64,000 nucleotides of DNA from Candidatus Fermentibacterota bacterium (GCA_002748705.1 PDSZ01000012.1:23633-87632), one strand, 5' to 3'. Shown: positions 1-8,868, numbered from the stretch's first letter. Notes: generated by a model from the letters alone, not told the origin. Translations and numbers: made by a program.

Positions 1-65
1 GCTTTCTGAAAACTCCGTACATTTCCGTACATTAATCGCGACGGGACAGACAATGGATAAGCAGC

Positions 66-1118
66 CTAAAAACCTATCTCATAACCTATCACAAAGGATT
101 CGCCGCTGTCGTATATCCATGTGATTTTTTCTGTATCAACTGCAGTACCGTTTCTGTATCTGCTGTTCCACTGATATGCTGCTGTGACTTTGTGGGGCCG
201 AAAAGCGTAATCTATGCCATAGCTGATGCCCATTCCGGTTTTCTGTGCATTGTCCGGTCTGTAGCCGTTGATTCCCAGGGAGAAATTCATTCCGTCAAAT
301 GCCCACGGATAACTGATAAAGCCATTCATGAACAGCTCATCGCCATCGAACAATCCGATTTCAGTACCCATAAATCCGCCTTTCAGGAATGAAAAGAAAG
401 CAAAGGCTCCTGCTCCGGCATAAGAACTGTATCTGTCATCTCCGGAGACAAAAGAGGTATATGCCCTTACAAAGTCCATATCTATTGAGGCGCCTGCCCT
501 CAGGGCAAAGGAAGACGATTCCCATGTGTTTCTGCAGGTGGAATCCATTCCTGAACTCTCAGCTCTGTTGGAGTACACTGTTAATTCACCGCTGCCAAAC
601 CTTGTTCCTGCCGCCAGCCCAAGTCGGACTTTTCCTGCATTGCCTGCCAAAACAGCCATTGCCTCATTGAGATCACCTGTACTATCAGCTGTCATGATTT
701 TCCAGAGTACCGGATAGGTTCCACTTCCCTGCTGGTATACCTTCATCATTCCTCTCATCTCATACTGGGCTACTGTGGAAATTCCTGCTACTGCGGTAAA
801 CCCGCTTCCCAGAGGTACTGCCAAAGCAAAAGAGCCCCTTGGAGACATGGCGCCTTTGTTAAACCTTGACACATCATTACAGTAAGCATCGTAGTGAATC
901 TCTTCACGCCAGCCTGTTCCCCATCCGCCTATTGCCGCAGATGCGGTGCCCACTCCTGCAAGAGCTGAAGGATTGGAAAAAATATGAAGGGGTGAATTAT
1001 CTGTTGGCGCAGTGGCTCCTGCGATGGTGGCTCCAGATGGATTAACAGATAAAACTCTTCCTCCTTTTTGGAACAGATCCCAGTATCCGTAACCCATTGC
1101 ACAAACTGAAAGTTCCAT
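66..1118 (-). CDS. Outer-membrane beta-barrel-like protein
   Basis: A 350-residue protein rich in aromatic and glycine-bearing alternating segments, ending in an aromatic residue (EIGF), as expected of an outer-membrane beta-barrel. Near the N-terminus it has NPSALAG, which resembles the NPA(G/S)LA motif of PorV/UPF0164 and FadL-like barrels. The first ATG gives a poor signal peptide. Reading seven codons further upstream gives K-L-I-I-V-L-M-E-L-S-V-C-A, a convincing signal sequence, and places a non-standard ATA codon at 1137-1139 seven bases after an AGGAGG (1147-1152). The true start may therefore be that ATA. The family is inferred from pattern only. It is transcribed away from the operon at 1582-4904. 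Confidence 0.6.
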   Translation of the reverse strand: MELSVCAMGYGYWDLFQKGGRVLSVNPSGATIAGATAPTDNSPLHIFSNPSALAGVGTASAAIGGWGTGWREEIHYDAYCNDVSRFNKGAMSPRGSFALAVPLGSGFTAVAGISTVAQYEMRGMMKVYQQGSGTYPVLWKIMTADSTGDLNEAMAVLAGNAGKVRLGLAAGTRFGSGELTVYSNRAESSGMDSTCRNTWESSSFALRAGASIDMDFVRAYTSFVSGDDRYSSYAGAGAFAFFSFLKGGFMGTEIGLFDGDELFMNGFISYPWAFDGMNFSLGINGYRPDNAQKTGMGISYGIDYAFRPHKVTAAYQWNSRYRNGTAVDTEKITWIYDSGESFVIGYEIGF

Positions 1119-1468
1119 AAGAACTATTATCAGCTTTATTGAGCCACCTCCTGTTTTTCCTGTTACGGATATAAGGTTGTTCTATCGTTAAGTCAATACA
1201 CCATGGGAAAATCAATAATTTAAGGTCAGAGTATCTGTCCTGTATAATCTGCTTCCTTTACAGGTTACATTGAAGGATTTCATTGATTCCCGTTACAAAA
1301 CATTCCCCGAATTCAGAAAACTCTATTGGAACAGATTGTCAGTAAATGCAGGAAAACATAGCTTATAACCAAAGTGAAACTTACAGGCATAGATTGCGTG
1401 AGAGGTGTTCACTGAATTTGCACAGATTGTTAATATCTGACCCTGAAGAACGGCAATAGGGCAACGGT

Positions 1469-1616
1469 GAGACTGCCCCGTCTCTGGTAAACAGGCCGCA
1501 AGGTTGATTCCCATTGCCTGCAATCGGTCCACAAGCAGACAATGGGGCAGCACTGAGACTGCCCCGTCTCTGGTAAACCGACTACAGGTTGATTCCCATT
1601 GTCGGCAACCAGTCAA
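1469..1616. repeat. 62-bp direct repeat duplicating a gene's 3' end
   Basis: Two imperfect copies (about 1469-1530 and 1555-1616) lie 86 bp apart. The right copy holds the last codons and stop of the gene at 1582-2226 (minus strand, ending W-L-P-T-M-G-I-N-L). The left copy repeats this as R-L-Q-A-M-G-I-N-L plus downstream sequence. Each carries GAGACGGGGCAGTCTC on the minus strand, a 5-bp-stem hairpin just after the stop; in the right copy a competing GGGGCAG/CTGCCCC hairpin is also possible. The pair may act as transcript-end structures. The rest of 1119-1468 shows nothing I recognise. Confidence 0.7.
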
Positions 1617-2226
1617 ACAGCAAAAACTGCGCCTGCCCGATAAGAAGACTGATACGAGCCATTACTGTGTAGCCGAAGCTTGCGCCGAAGGCTACCATCA
1701 GAAGGGTTATTCCCACATTTGCCGCACCACCTGTAACGCCTGTGTGGGGTTTGGAAAAGAAGAAGTAGACAAGGCCGCAGACAACTCCTGCAACAAGGAT
1801 GATGTTGCTCACCCAGTCAAACCATCCTCCTCCCTGCTCCAGGGCGATTATTGTTCCATTCACCTGTGCGAGAGCGTTTGTCTGGAGCATGGCAGTCATA
1901 GAGAGGCCTGCTCCGGTACCTACTATCAGCGCCAGAGAGAACCTGCTGTATCCTGCCAGCTTCGGCACCATTCTGAACAGCATGAAAAGGGCCAGAACCC
2001 CTGGAATGATCCAGACAGGCTGAAAGCCCCCTTCAGCAGGAACCATGTTGTCCCACCAGTTGGGAACCAGAACATTCTTGATGTTGTAGATCACCCAGTA
2101 TCCGGCACTCATTCCAACGAACAGGTGTTCTGCGAACTTGTAGAAGGGATTATCCCGGTACAGAAAACTGTAGAGACTCAGTGAGAGCAGTGCCCCCAGC
2201 CATATTCCTGTGACTTCCCAGGTCAT
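1582..2226 (-). CDS. Polytopic membrane protein, fourth gene of DUF6754-type operon
   Basis: A 214-residue integral membrane protein with about six hydrophobic segments, the first at residues 5-25. No enzymatic motif is visible. It starts inside the stop of the preceding gene (ATGA overlap at 2223-2226), so translation is probably coupled. It is the last gene of a tight four-gene minus-strand operon (4904 down to 1582) whose members are membrane proteins or have membrane anchors, so the products probably form one membrane complex. I recognise no characterised family. Confidence 0.75.
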   Translation of the reverse strand: MTWEVTGIWLGALLSLSLYSFLYRDNPFYKFAEHLFVGMSAGYWVIYNIKNVLVPNWWDNMVPAEGGFQPVWIIPGVLALFMLFRMVPKLAGYSRFSLALIVGTGAGLSMTAMLQTNALAQVNGTIIALEQGGGWFDWVSNIILVAGVVCGLVYFFFSKPHTGVTGGAANVGITLLMVAFGASFGYTVMARISLLIGQAQFLLFDWLPTMGINL

Positions 2227-3077
2227 TTGGCGCCTCCCTTCTTCTTTCCGGCAAGGTACGCAATGTTGCCTATGATAATGAAGAGCATTATCACCAGATG
2301 TGCAACAGACTGGGCTGCCATTCCAGGAGTAGCAGTGCCTGCCGCTACATCATCGACACCGATTCTGACCATTGTTTCGTAGTCTGCAGCTCCTTTCAGA
2401 CCGCCGAGAAGTCCGATCATCTGACCTGTTCCCAGATAGGGATAGAACTGCGGCGCGCTCACTGCGGTGCATCCGCCTGCGATGGGAATGTCATACCTGT
2501 CACCGGCCATCATCACCCAGGCAGGCAACCCTGGATCACCTGCAGAAAGGGAGATTATCATATCGATATCAGACAGCTTGTTCAAACCTTCCATCACAGG
2601 CATTCCGTCAACAGGATTACCATCATAATCTGTGGGAAACACACTCTGAATGTTGCTCCCCATTCTTACTATGAGAACACCGCCGCCTGTTTTGTAGCCA
2701 AGGTTAACCCAGTCGGTGTACTCCTCTTTGCCGAGACTGTCTCCTACGGCCATCAGCGCCTCATTGCCCAGGCTGACCCCCATTGGCCACAGAGCCATTG
2801 AGACTATCCGTATGTCTCTGGTCATCAGATGCTGACAGAGAGCTACTGCCATAGGCTGAAGCTCCGGCATTGTGGAAGGGTCGTAGTCGAAGCTGAGAAG
2901 AACCCTGGCCCCCTCCGGAAGAGCGTCAACAGCATCAAACACATCCTTGCTGGGGCCTTCATCTATGGGAATGGGGAGATTGAGCCTGAGAGCAAGGGGC
3001 AGAATAACCGCAAGGGCCATGAGAAGGAAGATAATCCTTCTGTCAGTATTTCCCAGTTTTTCCATGAAGTTTGCCAT
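2223..3077 (-). CDS. Membrane-anchored protein of DUF6754-type operon
   Basis: A 284-residue protein with one hydrophobic segment near the N-terminus (about 15-33) and another at the C-terminus (about 255-275), enclosing a soluble domain of about 220 residues. The domain has an alternating strand/helix look (for example A-R-V-L-L-S-F-D-Y and G-V-L-I-V-R-M-G), resembling a Rossmann-like fold held outside the membrane. I see no catalytic signature. The start overlaps the upstream stop by one base (TAATG) and the end overlaps the downstream start by four. Function is unknown and inferred only from its operon. Confidence 0.75.
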   Translation of the reverse strand: MANFMEKLGNTDRRIIFLLMALAVILPLALRLNLPIPIDEGPSKDVFDAVDALPEGARVLLSFDYDPSTMPELQPMAVALCQHLMTRDIRIVSMALWPMGVSLGNEALMAVGDSLGKEEYTDWVNLGYKTGGGVLIVRMGSNIQSVFPTDYDGNPVDGMPVMEGLNKLSDIDMIISLSAGDPGLPAWVMMAGDRYDIPIAGGCTAVSAPQFYPYLGTGQMIGLLGGLKGAADYETMVRIGVDDVAAGTATPGMAAQSVAHLVIMLFIIIGNIAYLAGKKKGGAK

Positions 3078-3694
3078 TATTCAGTACCTCCCAGGTAGCT
3101 TCGCTCAATACCGAAGATCATTCGAAGGGAGGTTGCCACCATACCCATGGCAGCTCCTATCATTACAGCTCGCTGGCCTGCCAGGTTGGGAACCTGCATT
3201 ATCCACTCGCTGATAAGAGGTATCTTGTTCCAGATCATCGCACCAATGGGAACCCTGCCGAGCATGACGATGAAAGCACTTGCCAGAAGCAGTGTAGCTC
3301 GCCAGTTATTTGCTCTGAAGGCTCTGAAGGCCGCGCTTGCCACAAAGAAGGCAAGCAGACTGAACATGGTGGCGCCCATTGGAACCATCATGGACTGGAA
3401 CATGAAATCAAATGGCTGACCGGGCTCTATGCCCATGGCCAGACCTGTGATAATCATTGCGGAAAATCCCGCAATGGTTACCGGACTGTACTTCCAGTTC
3501 TTTGCCTTGAACCGGATCTTGTGTATGTGCACATTCATAAGGTTGATGGCACCAAGGAAAATTGCCGCACTGGCAACTATCATATACCATTCCTGAAGGC
3601 TCTCACCAAGGGACTGGGTGGCTGGAACGAAGAACTGCAGAATCATTATCATTCCGGCCACGAATGTTATGGCAAGGGGTATTACTAGTCTCAT
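3077..3694 (-). CDS. Polytopic membrane protein, second gene of DUF6754-type operon
   Basis: A 205-residue protein with about six membrane segments, beginning M-R-L-V-I-P-L-A-I-T-F-V-A-G. A GGAGG sits nine bases before the ATG, and the gap from the previous stop is short (10 bp). No motif beyond the hydrophobic pattern is visible. Together with the products at 1582-2226 and 2223-3077 it would supply the membrane part of a complex whose anchored domain is encoded by the first gene. No functional name is justified. Confidence 0.75.
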   Translation of the reverse strand: MRLVIPLAITFVAGMIMILQFFVPATQSLGESLQEWYMIVASAAIFLGAINLMNVHIHKIRFKAKNWKYSPVTIAGFSAMIITGLAMGIEPGQPFDFMFQSMMVPMGATMFSLLAFFVASAAFRAFRANNWRATLLLASAFIVMLGRVPIGAMIWNKIPLISEWIMQVPNLAGQRAVMIGAAMGMVATSLRMIFGIERSYLGGTE

Positions 3695-3704
3695 TCACAG
3701 CCTC

Positions 3705-4904
3705 CTATTCCACTGCGGTTATGGTTCTGAGGAAATCAGCAACCTTCGCAGCAGGTTCCCAGCCCTGTCCTATGGTTGCAGAAAGAACACCAAGAACTAT
3801 TACTGTCATGAAGAAGAGCTTTGCCACATCCTGTCCTCTCAGACTGCCCAGAAGCCTGGGTTCCTTTGACAGATACGCACTTGCAGCGAAAAGTTCTTCA
3901 CCGATAAGGGTGTAGTCGCATGCTGCAACAAAAAACGGAATTTGACTGGGCATTGCTGTACCGGCAATCTGTATTGCGCCTACGCTTCTTCCAGTTTCTG
4001 CAAGAATCAGACTCTCGGCATAGAATGTACCAAGCATAAAAATAGCAGCCGGTTTCTCGCGGACCATGATACCGTCCACACCGGCAGCATATCCGAACTG
4101 ATCATCGGTAATGTAGTTTACATTATCACGGACATATGCGTCAGGTCTGCCTACCTGAATGTAGGACTCTTTCACCACTTCCTGTGCAACACTCATAACA
4201 ACCGAACGGCATGTGGGAACCATTAGAGGAGAACCGTACTCGGCAGTCTTCATTGCAACACGGCCAAGAATCACCATACTGGCGATTGTCTGAATATCAT
4301 CCATGTCCATGATACCAGGGATGTAAAGCACAGGACGGCCCATTTCTGTAGCCCTTCCAACTGCGTCTTCCACAGCAGTGAGACCGGCAATGCGCCTGAT
4401 ATAAAGTTCCTTACCCTTTTTCCCCTGCTCAATGAAGAAAAGAATAACAAGGCAGACAAGAACCAGAATTACCAGCATGCCGATTCTTCCCGAGTGTATC
4501 CACTGCTTTTGAGGAACAGCGGTAACCGCTTCAGAGGGCTCTGTACCGGAGCCTCCGTACATGGGAATTATCCGGTAGGAGTAGGTTTCTCCGTCGGTGA
4601 GACCCTGTGAGTCTGTTCTGCTGCCTGAGAGCGGCGTAAGAAAAGCTATGGCAATCCATTCTCCGTCTGCACCGGCTCTCTCAAGCATGAGAGAATCAGG
4701 CAGTTCTACATCTTCAGCAACTATCCATGATAGATTCACACCTCCCCCTGCGTCATTTGGAGCATCTTCAGCGATCAGACTTGTGATGACACAGTCACCG
4801 CAGGGCTCCAGGCATTCACAGAGCCGGCTGTCGTGGCCTCCGCAGCTGCATTGAGCCCAGGCCAACCCAGAGAGAATTATCAGTGGAACAAGCAGTTTTC
4901 CCAT
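3705..4904 (-). CDS. FnIII-type and DUF6754-like membrane protein
   Basis: A 399-residue protein and first gene of the operon. The order is a signal peptide (residues 1-17, cut after A-W-A), a short Cys-rich stretch (C-S-C-G-G-H-D), a fibronectin-III-like domain at about 40-130, a membrane helix at about 140-158, and a conserved domain from about 165 to the end containing G-R-A-T-E-M-G-R-P-V-L-Y-I-P-G. I associate that domain with DUF6754, found in several uncultured candidate phyla. An AAAGGGG lies eight bases before the ATG. Export or adhesion roles are possible but not shown by the sequence. Confidence 0.75.
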   Translation of the reverse strand: MGKLLVPLIILSGLAWAQCSCGGHDSRLCECLEPCGDCVITSLIAEDAPNDAGGGVNLSWIVAEDVELPDSLMLERAGADGEWIAIAFLTPLSGSRTDSQGLTDGETYSYRIIPMYGGSGTEPSEAVTAVPQKQWIHSGRIGMLVILVLVCLVILFFIEQGKKGKELYIRRIAGLTAVEDAVGRATEMGRPVLYIPGIMDMDDIQTIASMVILGRVAMKTAEYGSPLMVPTCRSVVMSVAQEVVKESYIQVGRPDAYVRDNVNYITDDQFGYAAGVDGIMVREKPAAIFMLGTFYAESLILAETGRSVGAIQIAGTAMPSQIPFFVAACDYTLIGEELFAASAYLSKEPRLLGSLRGQDVAKLFFMTVIVLGVLSATIGQGWEPAAKVADFLRTITAVE

Positions 4905-5139
4905 TCCTCACACCCCTTTCGTTAAGTGGAATTGCAGTATTCTTAAAGAAGATAATACTTCAGAGAACGGAACCTCCGCAACTACTAAGAAAATGGAGGG
5001 ATTACTGTCCTGTAATCGGCAGGCAGACAATGCCACCGAAATTAGTAAGAGCGCCAACTGAAATGCACATTATCTGTTCTCAGTGAAAGCTGCACACAAC
5101 TGAGAAACCTTCTATGAAGCAGGTGTCACTTTTCCAGAC
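4905..5139. other. Intergenic region with no recognised content
   Basis: This space lies between the divergent membrane operon and the ABC-F gene. Apart from the promoter that follows it, I see no RNA gene, repeat or conserved reading frame. Confidence 0.5.
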
Positions 5140-5168
5140 TTGACGATTAAACTTGTATTTTATATTAA
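5140..5168 (+). promoter_or_regulatory. Sigma-70-type promoter for the ABC-F gene
   Basis: TTGACG (5140-5145) and TATTAA (5163-5168) are separated by 17 bases, about 80 bp upstream of the ABC-F start on the same strand. The spacing is ideal and the boxes are close to consensus. Confidence 0.6.
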
Positions 5169-5248
5169 TCAGTCTTCAAGAACGGAGGGAAAAGCATGAA
5201 TAATTCTTTCTGAAAAAGCCGTACTGACTCTTTTCTGAAAGGATTGCC

Positions 5249-6757
5249 ATGCAGAAACTCTCTTTTTCCCATGTTACATACACATATTCCGGTTCAATCA
5301 ATCCCGCAGTTACAAATCTGACTTTTACGATCAGACCGGGCTGGACAGCATTAGCGGGAGCAAATGGATGCGGTAAAACCACATCACTGAAGCTTGCCTG
5401 CGGATTGCTTTCCCCTGATTCCGGATCAATCAGCCTTCCAGGTAAAGCGGTCTACTGCGCCCAGCGAACAGACTCTCCTCCAGAGGGTCTGAATGATTTC
5501 ATCTTCAACTGGAACCGTGAAGCTATCTCCATAAGGGAGGCGCTCAAACTGGAAGACAACTGGCCTGAAAGGTGGCACAGTCTTTCGCATGGAGAGAGGA
5601 AGAGGCTTCAGATAGCCGTTGCCTTAATGGAACATCCTGCAGTACTGGCACTGGATGAACCTTTCAACCATGTGGATACCCGGGGAAGGGAGACTATTCT
5701 CAAAGCAATGGCTTCGTTTCCAGGATGGGGTCTTCTGGTAAGCCATGACAGACAGGCAATGGACTCGATATGCAAAAACACGGTACTGTTCAGATCGGAC
5801 AGAATACACTTCTACAAGGCCGGCTACTCCAGGGCGGTAAAGGAAGAAGAATGTGAACGAAACCTTCTTGTAAAGCAGAAAAGGGAAGCCTGTGCAGATT
5901 ATCTCAAAAAGAAGAGAGATGCCAGAAAAAAGATGATCAGGGCAAGAACCATACAGGCCCATGCATCAAAAAACAGAATGTCCTTTAAAGATATTTGTAC
6001 TCTTGGCGTAGATGGCCCTTCCAGAGTGGACGGAATTGTACAGAAGGCCGGACGGAGAAGCCGCGAAGCAGCAGCCCGCGCTGAAAGAGCCAAAGAAAAA
6101 ATGGAGTCAATTACCTACAGGAAACTGCACAGAAGCGGCATTGAACTTGACGGAGACAGGTCAGAAAGAAACAGCCTGCTTGATCTTCCTGGGGGCTCGT
6201 TTCAGGCAGGGAAAAAATGCATTTCTCACAGTGAACTGACTATCTCTCCTTCTGACACAATAGCAGTCACAGGCCCCAACGGTTCAGGCAAGACCACCCT
6301 TCTGAACAGACTTCAGCCTCTCCTGAACTGCCCTGATGAAAAACTGATCTGGATACCACAGGAGATCACTGCCGAAGAGTCTTCCCGATGTCTTGAGAAA
6401 GCAAGGAAGCTGTCAGGAGAGGAACTGGGAACTGTGATGACCTTTGTAAGAAGGCTGGGAAGCGATCCTGAAAGACTTCTTGATTCTTCAGTTCCCAGCC
6501 CCGGAGAAACCAGAAAACTGATACTGGCAACTGGCCTGTCACGAAGTCCGTGGCTTGTTGTGATGGATGAACCCACAAACCATATGGACCTGCCCTCTAT
6601 TCACTGTCTTGAGGAAGCCCTGAGCGACTTTCAGGGAGCACTGCTCCTTGTCAGCCATGACAGGGAGTTCCTGAGAAATACCACATCAATTGAATGGAAA
6701 ATCGCCGGAAACAGGATAAATGTCAGATATTCAGGCAACACCTGGAAGGAATGCTGA
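5249..6757 (+). CDS. ABC-F-type ATP-binding protein (two ATPase domains)
   Basis: A 502-residue soluble protein with two ABC ATPase domains and no membrane segment, the layout of ABC-F proteins that act on the ribosome in translation control or antibiotic resistance. Domain 1 has Walker A GANGCGKTT (37-45), signature LSHGERKR and Walker B VLALDEPFNHVD. Domain 2 has GPNGSGKTT (about 342-350), a weak signature SPGETRK, and LVVMDEPTNHMD (about 438-449). A charged linker lies between them. Domain 2's signature lacks the usual LSGGQ form. AAAGGA precedes the ATG. The downstream GNAT pseudogene begins inside its stop codon. Confidence 0.85.
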   Translation: MQKLSFSHVTYTYSGSINPAVTNLTFTIRPGWTALAGANGCGKTTSLKLACGLLSPDSGSISLPGKAVYCAQRTDSPPEGLNDFIFNWNREAISIREALKLEDNWPERWHSLSHGERKRLQIAVALMEHPAVLALDEPFNHVDTRGRETILKAMASFPGWGLLVSHDRQAMDSICKNTVLFRSDRIHFYKAGYSRAVKEEECERNLLVKQKREACADYLKKKRDARKKMIRARTIQAHASKNRMSFKDICTLGVDGPSRVDGIVQKAGRRSREAAARAERAKEKMESITYRKLHRSGIELDGDRSERNSLLDLPGGSFQAGKKCISHSELTISPSDTIAVTGPNGSGKTTLLNRLQPLLNCPDEKLIWIPQEITAEESSRCLEKARKLSGEELGTVMTFVRRLGSDPERLLDSSVPSPGETRKLILATGLSRSPWLVVMDEPTNHMDLPSIHCLEEALSDFQGALLLVSHDREFLRNTTSIEWKIAGNRINVRYSGNTWKEC

Positions 6758-7210
6758 TAACGGAACTGGAGGTCAGAACAGCCATTGAGAGGGACTTTCC
6801 TGAACCTGCGGAGTTAAGCAGGAAAACCCGGGACGGCGAGGACTACCTTGAGAAGGTCTCAGGAGCATGGCTCAGGAACGGCCTCTTCATTGTGGGAGTG
6901 CCGGCGGAAAGGTTATTGCCTGCGGCAGGATAAGGGAATGCCAGGCAGGTGGCCTGGCTGGAGGGTCTTCGGGTACACCCTGGATTTCATAAAAGGGGTA
7001 CGGAAAATCATCAGCAGGAGAATTCTTGATATTGCCATTGAGAAAACCGGCTTCGGCCACTTCACCGGAATTGAAATTGCAGCCTGTTCACACTATGTGG
7101 AAAGCAGGAGCATCTCGGCGAAACAGGGTTTTCGTATTGCTGAGTGGTTCCATGTTGTTCACAGGGAAGGCTTCTTCAGATGTCTCTGTCATTCGCTAAA
7201 ACTACTCTAA
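6751..7210 (+). pseudogene. GNAT acetyltransferase broken by several frameshifts
   Basis: The ATG at 6751 overlaps the ABC-F stop (ATGCTGA). The first frame reads M-L-I-T-E-L-E-V-R-T to about 6900. A second frame gives G-G-K-V-I-A-C-G-R-I-R-E. A third gives W-L-E-G-L-R-V-H-P-G-F-H-K-R-G, the acetyl-CoA-binding motif A of GNAT enzymes. From about 6995 another frame continues K-I-I-S-R-R-I-L-D-I-A, then S-A-K-Q-G-F-R, the C-terminal GNAT motif. At least three indels are needed to join them. It was probably translationally coupled to the ABC-F gene. Sequencing error is possible but three errors in 100 bp is unlikely. Confidence 0.65.
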
Positions 7211-7290
7211 ACATCTGGAAATTCATCAATGAGTTCTTCTGGATTACACTTAAACAAGACTTCATTCAATCTGAATAACCTGCCCATTAC

Positions 7291-8364
7291 CTAAATTCTC
7301 TCGTAAACACGAATGCAGGATGTATCCCGGTCAATGGCCGCAAGCTTACCATCCTGTGTGCAGGTAGTGTACTTGCACTTCTCAAGGAGTATAACATACG
7401 CACAAAGAAAGTCACCATCCCAGTTATACCGATCAATGACTGTTACCGGTGCCATCAATGCGTCATCAAAATTCCAGAACTCCTTCTCTGCAGTAAAGGG
7501 CATAAGCCTGACACTTATCATTCCCTGGGAATCCAAGAAGGTGTTACCGATTATTGGCACTACTCTGGCAACATGCTCTCCCTGATCAGTGCTACTATAC
7601 TGAATAGTTGGATAATCTATTGGAAAGTTCCTTAGCTCATACTCCCTGTAGGATAGAAGATCGCTGTCAACAATCACGAACTCCTCACCAATAGTCGTAA
7701 ACACCGCAATCTCTCCGCTATTATTAGAGGTACCCGTAAGGTATACGCAAAATGAGTCATTCCAAGTATCTATCGTAGCTGACTTCACCAGGTCACCACG
7801 ATAGTCGTACTCCTGAAGCTGGTCAGCATCAAGACAACCGGACATCACTATAATGCTCGTATCCGTATGAGCCACTGTTGACTGAAGAAACTGCATCTCT
7901 ACACTAGCGACATACTCACCGGAATGAGTGATGATATCAACTCTGCCAAGCTGAATGTCACTCACCGCAACATAAGCACCAAAAACTACAACATCAGAAA
8001 TCATGAGAAATGATCCAGATCCTTCTCCCTGCACACCATAACTCCATAGCACATCTTCTTCTTGATTAACACACACCAGACACTGCCGGGAAGCATCGGT
8101 TACGAGCATGCTGTCACCAATAAATGCAACGCTTTTAGCGTTGTAGATAACCGGATCGCTTCCGTCTTCCTCGGCAAATGAGGCAACGAGAGAATACTCA
8201 GCAAAGCAGCCATCTTCATCATAAAGCAGGCCTTGTTCACCTTCGTTTGCCCATCTGTACCAGCTGTGTAAGTCGCTCTCCTCAGAAGCGCAGCGCACAG
8301 ACACCAGCACCAGCACGGTAACCAATACTCCCTTATGAGATATTCTTCTAAAGAATCTATTCAT
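7291..8364 (-). CDS. Beta-propeller-like lipoprotein
   Basis: The protein starts best at the ATG at 8362-8364 (357 residues), which gives M-N-R-F-F-R-R-I-S-H-K followed by a hydrophobic core and L-V-S-V-R-C, a plausible lipobox. An in-frame ATG 18 codons upstream would spoil this signal. The body shows repeated blades of the type I-G-D-S-M-L-V-T-D and Y-V-A-V-S-D-I-Q-L-G-R-V-D-I-I-T, like the six-bladed propellers (NHL/BF2-type) found next to radical SAM peptide maturases. The C-terminal part of such a maturase lies immediately upstream. Substrate unknown. Confidence 0.65.
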   Translation of the reverse strand: MNRFFRRISHKGVLVTVLVLVSVRCASEESDLHSWYRWANEGEQGLLYDEDGCFAEYSLVASFAEEDGSDPVIYNAKSVAFIGDSMLVTDASRQCLVCVNQEEDVLWSYGVQGEGSGSFLMISDVVVFGAYVAVSDIQLGRVDIITHSGEYVASVEMQFLQSTVAHTDTSIIVMSGCLDADQLQEYDYRGDLVKSATIDTWNDSFCVYLTGTSNNSGEIAVFTTIGEEFVIVDSDLLSYREYELRNFPIDYPTIQYSSTDQGEHVARVVPIIGNTFLDSQGMISVRLMPFTAEKEFWNFDDALMAPVTVIDRYNWDGDFLCAYVILLEKCKYTTCTQDGKLAAIDRDTSCIRVYERI

Positions 8365-8608
8365 AACATGATCCAATGCTCCAGGTGAGCAGGGAAAGAC
8401 TACCTTTATCATGGCCATCAGCGCTTAACCAGTTCCGGGCTTTCTGTAGAGCAATCTGAATAATCTGCTGCTTCTTTCGTCGGCAATACATATCACCAAC
8501 ATAACTCTCAGGAATCCTGTTCTTCAAAACAGCAATTCCTCTGCATCCACTAAGGCATAGCTCGAAAAACATGCAATCGACACATTTATGAATCCTAAGC
8601 TGAACGAT
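8357..8608 (-). pseudogene. Remnant of a radical SAM enzyme's SPASM domain
   Basis: The open frame reads H-K-C-V-D-C-M-F-F-E-L-C-L-S-G-C-R-G followed by G-D-M-Y-C. The CxxC-x5-CxxxC spacing plus a later Cys is the iron-sulfur-binding pattern of the SPASM domain of radical SAM peptide-modifying enzymes. Only the C-terminal domain remains: the frame is closed by a TAA at about 8609-8611, and no AdoMet-binding CxxxCxxC is present upstream. The break falls at a short repeat (8605-8624). The fragment overlaps the start of the propeller lipoprotein, so the two were once neighbours in an operon. Confidence 0.6.
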
Positions 8609-8823
8609 TTAAGGGGAAGCACCCAACCTTGAACCGAGGTTAAGTTATTGTTATATTTGGGAATAACAAAACTCAAATAAGTATCCACAAACTCACTCCA
8701 CAAGTGAAAGTCGATTCATGACTAATATTCCAAATTCTCAGGAACACGCAAGTCCCATCCAAGGCATTGAGACTGCTGACGATACACTTACACCTAACCG
8801 GAGCGATTTAAGGAGAAGCACCC
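8605..8823 (+). repeat. Pair of 20-bp direct repeats
   Basis: CGATTTAAGGRGAAGCACCC occurs at 8605-8624 and 8804-8823. The first copy marks the point where the SPASM fragment is broken, the second lies next to a solitary IS200 end. The sequence between them has no convincing gene. The pair may mark the ends of a small inserted or deleted element. Confidence 0.6.
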
Positions 8824-8833
8824 CATAAAGGAA

Positions 8834-8868
8834 ATGGCTTCGCCTGAAGGCGAGGGATTTTACCCATC
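8834..8868 (-). mobile_element. Solitary IS200-type left end
   Basis: The minus strand reads CCTCGCCTTCAGGCGAAG with flanking bases that closely match the left-end hairpin of the complete IS200-type element at 47665-48181. No transposase or right end accompanies it here, so it is a relic or a minimal non-autonomous derivative. The remaining sequence to 9056 shows nothing I recognise. Confidence 0.6.
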
